In this document: one piece after another, positions 8,697-16,726 of the stretch
Layout: every line of letters starts with the position of its first letter
Numbering within the stretch: the stretch's first letter is position 1
Virus record (IMG/VR): IMGVR_UViG_3300005527_000119
Span: 1 to 38,793 of that record
Length of the DNA: 38,793 nucleotides
Strand: one strand, 5' to 3'
From: a virus
Position numbers and translations under genes: made by a program
The notes under the pieces: model-generated
Seen by the model: only the letters and a program-made list of their open reading frames with translations
The model's database searches: none
What the model was told of the DNA's origin: nothing

Positions 8697-9074
8697 TTAA
8701 AAAAATCCAGCATCAAGTACACCATTTAAAACATATTCAGTATTTTCTTGCCAATTAGCAGTTAATTCGTTTTGCATTGTATTAACTTCATGATATGTTT
8801 CATCCCATTGTGATGTAAGTGTTTGAATAATATTAATTTGTTCTATTTCTTTTACATTTAAATATGTTGTAGAATTTGTTATAACGTTTGTAGAAACAGA
8901 TTCATATTTTTCTAAATTTGAACTTAATTTGCTTATATAGCTATTTAATAATTTTAATGGTTCTGATGTATCATTAATTATTATACTTGTTTTATTTTCC
9001 GGTAAATTGTTTACTATAATTGTAGTATCACGCTCTACGCTGTTGTTTACTATAATTGTAGTATCATTTTCCAT
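8697..9074 (-). CDS. Small probable virion protein with N-terminal DTTIIVNN repeats
   Basis: 125 residues. The first ~36 are three copies of a 12-residue unit (DTTIIVNNSVER, DTTIIVNNLPEN, KTSIIINDTSEP). The rest is helical with W-x-x-x-Y spacing (SQWDETYHEVNTMQNEL, then NWQENTEY) resembling the heptad segments of neighbouring fibres. It ends in VLDAGFF, reminiscent of the IIDGGSF ending of the next gene. No family is recognised; a small fibre or whisker-like component is likely from context. Confidence 0.7.
   Translation of the reverse strand: MENDTTIIVNNSVERDTTIIVNNLPENKTSIIINDTSEPLKLLNSYISKLSSNLEKYESVSTNVITNSTTYLNVKEIEQINIIQTLTSQWDETYHEVNTMQNELTANWQENTEYVLNGVLDAGFF
9007..9066. repeat. 24-bp exact direct repeat, 36-bp period, in coding sequence
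   Basis: The same 24 bases occur at 9007-9030 and 9043-9066 (TTGTTTACTATAATTG then TAGTATCA). They encode two of the three DTTIIVNN copies. Near-perfect DNA identity suggests a recent in-frame duplication. Confidence 0.85.
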
Positions 9075-9090
9075 ACTATTATTATCTAGA

Positions 9091-12000
9091 TTAGACGTTT
9101 TGAGAATGTGGAATTAATCTACTTGCTTTTTTAACGCCATTATTTATTACTTGTTGTGATAATAATACCTGTTGAATTTGACCGAATGTACCTAAGTTAA
9201 GAACATTATATCCGGGAGTACTCTTAAGAGTGAATGTTTGTAGAATTATTCCGCCGACATCTGCTCTTAAATATAAATCTCCAGCAAAAGTAACACCGCT
9301 ATATACATTTCCTAATTTAAATCTATAAATTAAATCTGTTACAATTGGTCCTCGATTTGTATCTGCATCTCTATCTGCTGTTGTTGGATAGAATGTAGTT
9401 TTGTTTATACCGATAAATTCAATTTCACTATCAAGATTATTAGCTCTTATGTGTACATCTTTAGATATTGTATTACCATTTGATTGGATGAAATCTCCAG
9501 CGCAATAAAAATCTATTGTTTCATTTAAAGATGAACACTTAACTATTAATTTATTTGATGGTGATGTTTGGAAATCAAAAATCGAAGTAGCGGTTTTGTC
9601 TAATTCAACGGCAAACCCATTTAGTGAAATGGAACCAATTCCTTTTGTCATAGATATATTTTTATCTATACCAGAACTTGTAGTTCCATAATAAGAATTA
9701 TAATCGTATATTTTTCTTGTTGATTCTAAATCTGTATAAGCAGAGACTACAGTAACATTGGATTCTGTTAATGCTGTATCTACTAATAAAGTTGGTGTTA
9801 TAGTTGTTGTTGATGATACATCTTTATCTATTGAGAATGTAGAACTTTGAGATATATATCCGTAACGAGTAATTCTATAACTCCATGTTCCGGTAACTGC
9901 ATTTCCACCCAATATTATGCTTGTTGTTCCATTACCGTATTGATATCTGGTTCCATTTGGTCTATATACAGCCCAATAGGTGTCACTAGATACATTGATA
10001 TCAATTCTAATAGGAACAACGGTTACGATTTCCGCATCATTTTCATTTACTATAGAGTTTATTCTAGTTATAGAAATAGTTGCATCTCCATCGTTAACGA
10101 CATCATTAATATTAGAATTTGTATAAACTAAACTAATTGGTGTCGTGTTAACATTATATCTTATAACACCACTATTTAAAAGATTAAAATCGTATAAATC
10201 ATATGGTGTTTGTACATATATTCCTCCACCTATAGTTGCATACATTCCAGATAAACTATGAGTTCCGGAGAGATATAGATTACCATTAGTTTCCAACCCT
10301 TTAACTATAGTTCCAGCTGTCATTTTTTGAGAGCTAAGAGTTAATGTTTTGGTTCCGTAATTATATGAAAACTTATTTGTTGCTAAAGGATCAAATACTA
10401 TATTATTTTGAGCAACATCTAAGACGTTTCTATAATTGTATAAATCACTTGATGGTATTCCACTTAAGCCAGCAGAAGTTGTTCTGAAATATGAGAGATA
10501 ATCATATACTTGTTGTAAGTCGTTAAATACTGAATATGTACTTGTTACACTGACATTTGTTTGATTGACAAATGAATCGAAAACATAACTTGGTTCTATA
10601 TTAATAGTAACTCCGTTTAATGGATTTACTGAAAATGTTCCTTCTATAGTTTTGTAATTATATTTTCCTATTTTATAGGACCATATTCCAGTTGATCCGT
10701 TTGGTAATGAAATTGAACCATTTGAATTTTGGTAATATTGTAATGTTCCGTTATTATCAAAAATAGAAATATAACCACCATCTAAATTTGTTATATTTAA
10801 TATGGTTGGATTTACTAATAGTGATACATTTCCACTAGAACTATTAACAGTACTATTATCTAATGTTATAGTAAGTAATCCAGCTCCAGAATTTTGAACA
10901 TTATCTACAACGCAATTTTTGTATGTAATACTCGTTGGAGTATTACTATTATATCTAACATTTGTTATGTTTGTATTTTGTAAATTTTGTGTAGTATTTA
11001 TGAATACGGTTCCATTAACATTTATGTATGTTAAATTAGAAGAACCTGATAGATATATATTTCCTGTCGTTTGTATAGTATCAAATCTATTTCCAGATGA
11101 TAGTGTTGTCGTTTTTAACGTCAATTTTTTTGAAGAGGATAAATATTCAAAATTAGTAGAATAAGTTCCATCCATTACGATGTCATTAGAACCAATATTT
11201 AAATTATTTCCAATTTTATTTGTAATATCTATATAATAAGATGATGTTGGATTAGAATATGTCCAATATGTACCTTCAGAATATAAATAATCTAAATTAT
11301 ATGGGATTGGGTATGCTGAAACTTGATTTTCTGTCAATATTATACTTGTATCAATAGTTTTACTTACATTAGTATCGACATTATATCCATACCATCTAAC
11401 ATCTTTAGTTAATGGTGATATTGTTAAACCATCCAAATATATATAACCAGAAGTTGAACTACTTCTTCCTTTTATTGATATAGATATATCACCAGTAGAA
11501 TTTGGAATAAAATCATATTCAAAAGAATGCCATGTATTAGCAACATTTGGACAAGTAAATGTTTGATCAATACCTAAACCATTAAATGAAATAGTAGGTA
11601 GCACATCTGTACCATATGTGGAATCGAATCTAAGATTTCCTTTTATTTTTAATGCCGTTCCAGCAACTCCTTTTATCGAATCTTGGAAATTGAAAGGTAT
11701 GTTTGCGGATCTTGGTTTAATTCTAATAGAAGTTATTCCGTTTTTTCTTATAGAATTATCAGAATTTGCAGTATATTGAGCATTTATTCTTCTATTTTCA
11801 ATCGATATGTTATTTGGATTGAATACATCCATAATCCAGTTTTCACCAGATGGTTCGTTTCCATCTATCACATAAGACGTATCGGTAAGTCCAGTTGGAA
11901 AAGAGCAGTTATTATAAAGCATTTTACCTGATTGCGCTGCCCACGTCCAAGATAATTTTGAGGTATTTAACGGTAATACAAAATTACAATTTTCGTATAT

Positions 12001-13314
12001 TAAAGAACCATACTCTCTAGCACTATTATAAAAAGCAGCATTTCCTGATTGATTTTTAAAATTACAATTAATAAACTTAATATTGAAAAAATTTGCATAG
12101 GTTAAAAATATAGCTCCATAACTATTTCCTTTATAATTTAAAAAAGAATCTTTTACGGTTGTGTTATATGTACCACCTAAAGAAAATGGAGTAGCCGCAT
12201 TATACACATAACAGCGATTTATAAAAGTAGAAAGTCCACCACTAAATCCAAAGGGAATCGCAGCATTATCCACATCACACCAAAAACACATATCATTAAA
12301 GCTTAATGATCTGTTTGAATTTAAACTACCCATGATCTGGTTTGTATTGGGCGAATAAGAATGATCAAAAGCAATATGTGAAAAGGTGAGATCTCGATAT
12401 GCTCTATAAGCATATGATGCTAAACCAGCAACGTTTCTAAAAGTAACATATGATATTGTTGTTTTTGTTGAAGGCGAAGCAACCCAACAACAAACTCCTC
12501 CACCCCAAGAGGTGTTAGCTGCCGCTGATGCATCAGTGGTCAATATTATATTTGAAGTGAAATTGCTAATTTTTGTATTATAAGCTCTGTTGAAATTTAA
12601 AGGAACCGTTATTGGAACATTTTTACTGCCTGTGACATAACCAGCTGCTATATAAGTAACTAAACATCTTGTAGTGTCTAAAGTATCCGACTCCAATACC
12701 AATTTATCACCAACATTCCAATTTACTGCACTATTTACTGTAATTGTAGTAGATCCGCTTGATGCTGCGGCATCCAAAAACGTATTTCTAGTTTTTTCTA
12801 TACCATACATGGATATATTACCAGCTTGTAAGTCATATGCAGTTTGAGATCTTGGCATTATAATAGCAGAATTTCCTACTACATCTACGTTCCTAGTATT
12901 GCCAGATAAATAAATTATCGATGATCTGAGTAATGGGTCTGTTGGAGTTCCCCAATTAAAAAAACTATTAGTTCCAACATATAATGCTCCTTTTATTGTT
13001 ATAGAAGTATCCACATCTCTACTTGCTTTTAATTCCCCACCACCACTTAAAAAAATAGCCCCTCCATTTAAAAATTGAGTTTGGTCGTTAAGATTGCTTG
13101 CAAGTGGGTTTCCGATTGATCCTCCATTTCCAAACACACCAGATGGTAAATTATACGTAACAACGTGTGGTCCTCTTATTACAATCCTATCATTTCCATT
13201 AGATTGCGGTGGTTGACCAGCATCTCCTGATGGCGTGTTAACAGCATTAGCTGCTGTTAACCAAGTTGTTGCTGAATCCCAATCACCAGTTTGTTTAGAA
13301 ATATACGTTGCCAT
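9091..13314 (-). CDS. Very large G8/beta-helix adhesin with three tandem ~260-residue modules
   Basis: 1407 residues. The N-terminus (GDWDSATTW at residues 10-18, then NDRIVIRGPHVVTYN at ~41-55) resembles a G8-type domain, as found in surface and glycan-active proteins. A right-handed beta-helix-like region reaches to ~residue 500, and a jelly-roll-like segment lies at ~520-640. Repeated modules then begin near residues 660, 917 and 1181 with TE/NQ-N-V-(S/T)-V-x-S-x-Y and YDY-x-SY-(F/Y)-x-TTS motifs; the third copy is shortened. Small Ig-like/carboxypeptidase-regulatory-like domains (~833-915 and ~1097-1180, with GTWSYRITRYGY-type strands) link them. It is most likely a receptor-binding appendage, possibly with glycan-processing ability; no catalytic residues were identified. 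It starts 10 nt after a TATAAATA box. Confidence 0.85.
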   Translation of the reverse strand: MATYISKQTGDWDSATTWLTAANAVNTPSGDAGQPPQSNGNDRIVIRGPHVVTYNLPSGVFGNGGSIGNPLASNLNDQTQFLNGGAIFLSGGGELKASRDVDTSITIKGALYVGTNSFFNWGTPTDPLLRSSIIYLSGNTRNVDVVGNSAIIMPRSQTAYDLQAGNISMYGIEKTRNTFLDAAASSGSTTITVNSAVNWNVGDKLVLESDTLDTTRCLVTYIAAGYVTGSKNVPITVPLNFNRAYNTKISNFTSNIILTTDASAAANTSWGGGVCCWVASPSTKTTISYVTFRNVAGLASYAYRAYRDLTFSHIAFDHSYSPNTNQIMGSLNSNRSLSFNDMCFWCDVDNAAIPFGFSGGLSTFINRCYVYNAATPFSLGGTYNTTVKDSFLNYKGNSYGAIFLTYANFFNIKFINCNFKNQSGNAAFYNSAREYGSLIYENCNFVLPLNTSKLSWTWAAQSGKMLYNNCSFPTGLTDTSYVIDGNEPSGENWIMDVFNPNNISIENRRINAQYTANSDNSIRKNGITSIRIKPRSANIPFNFQDSIKGVAGTALKIKGNLRFDSTYGTDVLPTISFNGLGIDQTFTCPNVANTWHSFEYDFIPNSTGDISISIKGRSSSTSGYIYLDGLTISPLTKDVRWYGYNVDTNVSKTIDTSIILTENQVSAYPIPYNLDYLYSEGTYWTYSNPTSSYYIDITNKIGNNLNIGSNDIVMDGTYSTNFEYLSSSKKLTLKTTTLSSGNRFDTIQTTGNIYLSGSSNLTYINVNGTVFINTTQNLQNTNITNVRYNSNTPTSITYKNCVVDNVQNSGAGLLTITLDNSTVNSSSGNVSLLVNPTILNITNLDGGYISIFDNNGTLQYYQNSNGSISLPNGSTGIWSYKIGKYNYKTIEGTFSVNPLNGVTINIEPSYVFDSFVNQTNVSVTSTYSVFNDLQQVYDYLSYFRTTSAGLSGIPSSDLYNYRNVLDVAQNNIVFDPLATNKFSYNYGTKTLTLSSQKMTAGTIVKGLETNGNLYLSGTHSLSGMYATIGGGIYVQTPYDLYDFNLLNSGVIRYNVNTTPISLVYTNSNINDVVNDGDATISITRINSIVNENDAEIVTVVPIRIDINVSSDTYWAVYRPNGTRYQYGNGTTSIILGGNAVTGTWSYRITRYGYISQSSTFSIDKDVSSTTTITPTLLVDTALTESNVTVVSAYTDLESTRKIYDYNSYYGTTSSGIDKNISMTKGIGSISLNGFAVELDKTATSIFDFQTSPSNKLIVKCSSLNETIDFYCAGDFIQSNGNTISKDVHIRANNLDSEIEFIGINKTTFYPTTADRDADTNRGPIVTDLIYRFKLGNVYSGVTFAGDLYLRADVGGIILQTFTLKSTPGYNVLNLGTFGQIQQVLLSQQVINNGVKKASRLIPHSQNV

Positions 13315-13324
13315 GTTATAGTAT

Positions 13325-13332
13325 TATTTATA
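13325..13332 (-). promoter_or_regulatory. T4-late-type promoter box TATAAATA
   Basis: An exact TATAAATA on the minus strand ends 10 nt upstream of the ATG of the 1407-residue adhesin. It overlaps the stop region of the upstream gene, so the giant gene can be transcribed separately. Confidence 0.65.
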
Positions 13333-13891
13333 TGATAATTTGTTTTTTTGCTACTAAATTTGATAATATTCCACCGGAAAAAATTTCATAGAATGAATCC
13401 TCACTTCCGTCGGTTGCAATATATCTATAATATGTTTTATCTGTTGAAGAAGTAGCATAAACATATGTATATACATCTCCAGAACCTATAGATGAATTTA
13501 AAGTAGGTTCAATTTTAAATCCTCTAACCAAAGTAGTCCAATCTATAAAAGTTCCGTAAAATTTTGAGTTTGAAGATAAGTTTCCGGTCAAGGTTCCTCC
13601 AGATAACGGGAGGTAGTTAGTAGTTAAAAAAGAATTTGTTGCGTCTATAGTATATTCTACTAAATCATTATCTGTTGTTCCGTTTTTATACCAATATTTT
13701 TTTGGAACTCCGTTTATTACTAATCTTACTTCTAAAGATTTAAATCTTACTCCAGATGGAATAGATGAATTTGCTTGTGTTTTTGCTGCCGCTTCGTTTA
13801 TTCCTTCGTATGGACCAGACCAAGCGTCGGTTGGAACAGGATTAAGTGGTTGTATTCCGAAAGGTAATTGAAATCCGTTTGTTAATGCCAT
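13328..13891 (-). CDS. Short fibre-like virion protein
   Basis: 187 residues. The N-terminal segment (LPFGIQPLNPVPTDAWSGPY at about residues 9-28, then INEAAAKTQ) and a domain ending KKYWYKNGT look like a phage appendage connector. They are followed by the YLPLSGGTLTGNL fibre motif (~92-104) and a small beta-rich C-terminal head. The PLSGGTLTG motif is shared with 6192-7208. The start is supported by a GGTAAATA box 5 nt upstream of the ATG. The receptor or partner is unknown. Confidence 0.75.
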   Translation of the reverse strand: MALTNGFQLPFGIQPLNPVPTDAWSGPYEGINEAAAKTQANSSIPSGVRFKSLEVRLVINGVPKKYWYKNGTTDNDLVEYTIDATNSFLTTNYLPLSGGTLTGNLSSNSKFYGTFIDWTTLVRGFKIEPTLNSSIGSGDVYTYVYATSSTDKTYYRYIATDGSEDSFYEIFSGGILSNLVAKKQIII

Positions 13892-13896
13892 AAAAA

Positions 13897-13904
13897 TATT
13901 TACC
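13897..13904 (-). promoter_or_regulatory. Late-promoter-like box GGTAAATA
   Basis: GGTAAATATTTTTATG on the minus strand places the box 5 nt before the ATG at 13891. The same box and spacing occur at 25425-25432. Confidence 0.45.
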
Positions 13905-15237
13905 CTCTAGTTATTTCGTGTCTGTGTCCATTTGGAGTATATGGTGTAGCTATACTACAAGTGTAAACCTTATATGAATATGGGTTTCCGGAATAATCAT
14001 TTACATTAAAAGGATTATTAACGTATGAAGTAGTAAGATTAGCGTCAGAAGCATCCCTATCTCTTACTAAAGTAATAGAAAGAGTATTTGGCATAGCTAC
14101 TGTAAATTTAGTAAAAATGTTTCCAGTTTGTAAATCAAATGGATTTGATCCGTTTGTAAACATTCTTCCGGTTAATCCTCTTACTTGGGATGAATTTACT
14201 GGTGCTACTGAAGAAGAAGCATAGAAAATCATATTATAAAATGAAATTGTCGCTTGGTTTCCGATTGTTCCTTGATATCCATCGAATGCTGATAATCGAT
14301 AGTATACGTTATTGGCTGAAGATGCTCCAGCGGGAATATGATTTGTTAATGAAACCGAAGCGGTTGGACCTGATATAGAAACAGGAGTTCCGATAGTTGT
14401 CCATGATCCAGAATCAACTTTAAATTGAATTATATAACTAACTAAATCAACATAAGGAGAATTTCTGGTTATAGTTGCCGTTATATTTGAATTAACATTA
14501 GACTTCTCTCTAACTGTATTTGTTTCTGGAGACGTTATTGTGTTATATGCTGCTATAGTGGGAGCAGGAACTGTAGGTGATGAATATGCTGCTGGTGTTA
14601 TTGCTAACGCCGCTGACGCCATAGCTCCGATAGTATCTGTTACTATATATCTATAATTAAAACTTTGAGTGTTAAACGGAGTATCTGTTAATATATGATT
14701 ATAAGATCCATTATTTGTGGTGTTAGTACTTAAAACAGCCCAAGAACCGGAATCATTTCTTCTATATTGTAAACTTGCGGAATTTACAGTTGCTCCTAAA
14801 CTTTTTATAACATGCGTAAAATTAATAACATTGTTTATATTAGTTTGATTAAATGCTATCGTTGTTGGAGATGTTAAAGTGATAATAGGTTTAATAGGTT
14901 CTACTATAGACATCTGAATAACTTGACTTGGTGTTTTTCCTATCGATTCAATTATATCACCATTAACATATCTCCCGAATGTTTTTGCTCCTTCTAAAGA
15001 TACTGTTAAATTTTGAGTGAATGTAGTTCCTCCCCCACCAGCTTCTTTCCATTGATCTCTAGCAGAATTTAAAAAATATAAAGTTTCAGTTTGTAAATCG
15101 GAAACGACTTGTCCTGAATATCTTCTTGGGTTTGTTAAATACGCAAGTCTTTCAGCTGTCGTTGAAAATACTATATCTATATCAAGCGGTGCTGCGTATT
15201 GTCTTTTAAATTGTAGTGGGAATAAAAAGTCAGCCAT
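13900..15237 (-). CDS. Fibre/baseplate-associated protein with Ig-like domains
   Basis: 445 residues. The N-terminus (LQFKRQYAAPLDIDIVFST, then RRYSGQVVSDLQTETLYFL) resembles a phage attachment adapter. Two fibronectin/Ig-like beta-sandwich domains follow (~110-215 with SLQYRRNDSGSW, ~225-325 with IIQFKVDSGSW). The last ~110 residues (from SSQVRGLTGRMF) are homologous to the C-terminal domain of 15242-16675: both have an SxQVRxLT start, a middle LVRDR / SLRDV stretch and a YKVY strand near the end. The product is a virion surface protein, exact position unknown. It lies 4 nt downstream of the 477-residue gene, so the two are probably one unit. Confidence 0.8.
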   Translation of the reverse strand: MADFLFPLQFKRQYAAPLDIDIVFSTTAERLAYLTNPRRYSGQVVSDLQTETLYFLNSARDQWKEAGGGGTTFTQNLTVSLEGAKTFGRYVNGDIIESIGKTPSQVIQMSIVEPIKPIITLTSPTTIAFNQTNINNVINFTHVIKSLGATVNSASLQYRRNDSGSWAVLSTNTTNNGSYNHILTDTPFNTQSFNYRYIVTDTIGAMASAALAITPAAYSSPTVPAPTIAAYNTITSPETNTVREKSNVNSNITATITRNSPYVDLVSYIIQFKVDSGSWTTIGTPVSISGPTASVSLTNHIPAGASSANNVYYRLSAFDGYQGTIGNQATISFYNMIFYASSSVAPVNSSQVRGLTGRMFTNGSNPFDLQTGNIFTKFTVAMPNTLSITLVRDRDASDANLTTSYVNNPFNVNDYSGNPYSYKVYTCSIATPYTPNGHRHEITRG

Positions 15238-15241
15238 ATTA

Positions 15242-16675
15242 TTAAATAATTACAGTATAAATAGAAGATTGTGTAAATGGTTGTACCGGAGTAAACACAT
15301 AAACTTTATAACCTATAGCTGGATATGAATTTGCTCCTTCTACATTTACTAAAGTTTTAGTAAACGCAGTTTTTATCTCAGTTTTAAAAACTGGTTCTTC
15401 TACGCTAGTTACATCTCTTAAAGAACTTGGATATGCAAAAATTACACTTGTTGATCCTATTGGTATTGGAATATCAAAAACCATACCGTTTGTTGGGTTT
15501 AATATTGTGCTTGTTAAGCTTCTAACTTGTGCTGAATTTTGACCTAATGAATCTACACCATAAAAACATTTTCTTCTGCCTACTATATTAGTAGTTTTTA
15601 TCATGTAATTTGATGGATATTCAACATCATAATTATTTCCTTTATTATCGTATGGTTGTGGACCGCTAAAATGTCCTACACTAGCTTGTAATACATTGCT
15701 TCCATCGTTTATAACAGCACCCGCTGATGTATAATAATTTACTGTTCCAGTATTAACACCCATAATAATATAATCATGAGCAGAACCCGATCTATAATTT
15801 TGAAATGCTATTGGATCCCAAACGTTACTAATATTTTTTCCGTTTATAGAACCTCTATCAAAAGTTGCAGTTAAAGAAACCCCTATAGTTCCAGATTCAA
15901 CATTAGATGGTATATTAGTAGTCAAAGAAACACTTGGATTTATAAAAGTAGGATAAAATATTTTATTTAAAAGTTTTTCCGCAAATTGTTGGAATGTAGT
16001 TCCAGATAAAACTAATTGTCCCGCTGAAATAGCACCAACATTTATATCTGAAGTTATACTAGATGATAATATCGGTGATAATAATCTAGAACTATTACTA
16101 GTTATAAACGTAATAGTTGATGTTAGTGATGGAGACGTTAAAACCGCACTATTAGAAGTGAAGAAATTTATTGTGGACGAAAGAGGAGGAGAATTTAAAT
16201 ATGCGCTATTAGCAGAAACGAAGTTAAAAGCTGATTGCCAATATCCACTTAATGCTTTGAGATCAGATCCATCATATATGTTATATATATTTGATCCATC
16301 ACCCCAAAAAACACCAGATACGTTGTTTACGTATAAAAAATTTGAAGCATGACTTGATAAATTTGTACCTAAAGCAAAAGAATTTCTATGTCTAACTAAA
16401 TTATTTTGACCTCCCAACACACCAGCAACTTCACTTATTACTACGTTATTTCCAAATTGTGTGTTTATTGAACTTAAATTTAAATTTAAAAGATATGGTA
16501 TTTGTTCGTTATTAAAAAACGTTACAATATATTCGTTTGTTCCATTTTTTTTCTTTAAATAAATTTGACCATCCGCTGTATTAACAGCTGGTTCTCCTAA
16601 ATCTATAGAAGTTAATTTAGGAACTATTCCAGAAACATCGTTTCTTTTTAATAAAAGAGTATCATATTCAATCAT
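15242..16675 (-). CDS. Modular tail fibre, paralogue of 6192-7208
   Basis: 477 residues. The N-terminal adapter (TLLLKRNDVSGIVPKL, then NTADGQIYLKK) and the GVLGGQNN / FALGTNLSSHASNFLYVNNVSG stretch align with the fibre at 6192-7208. Residues ~165-210 contain four copies of a short S-x-x-L-x-SP-x-L-(S/T)-S-(T/S)-I unit. The C-terminal ~110 residues (NSAQVRSLTSTIL onward) match the C-terminus of 13900-15237. The protein thus combines the N-terminus of one neighbour with the C-terminus of another. A CTAAATA box lies 13 nt upstream of the ATG. Confidence 0.85.
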   Translation of the reverse strand: MIEYDTLLLKRNDVSGIVPKLTSIDLGEPAVNTADGQIYLKKKNGTNEYIVTFFNNEQIPYLLNLNLSSINTQFGNNVVISEVAGVLGGQNNLVRHRNSFALGTNLSSHASNFLYVNNVSGVFWGDGSNIYNIYDGSDLKALSGYWQSAFNFVSANSAYLNSPPLSSTINFFTSNSAVLTSPSLTSTITFITSNSSRLLSPILSSSITSDINVGAISAGQLVLSGTTFQQFAEKLLNKIFYPTFINPSVSLTTNIPSNVESGTIGVSLTATFDRGSINGKNISNVWDPIAFQNYRSGSAHDYIIMGVNTGTVNYYTSAGAVINDGSNVLQASVGHFSGPQPYDNKGNNYDVEYPSNYMIKTTNIVGRRKCFYGVDSLGQNSAQVRSLTSTILNPTNGMVFDIPIPIGSTSVIFAYPSSLRDVTSVEEPVFKTEIKTAFTKTLVNVEGANSYPAIGYKVYVFTPVQPFTQSSIYTVII

Positions 16676-16688
16676 GTTTATTATATAA

Positions 16689-16695
16689 TATTTAG
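16689..16695 (-). promoter_or_regulatory. Late-promoter-like box CTAAATA
   Basis: The minus strand reads CTAAATA 13 nt before the ATG at 16675, in the 51-bp gap after the portal gene. Confidence 0.35.
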
Positions 16696-16726
16696 TCCTA
16701 AATAAATGTTATTTGACCAATACTGA

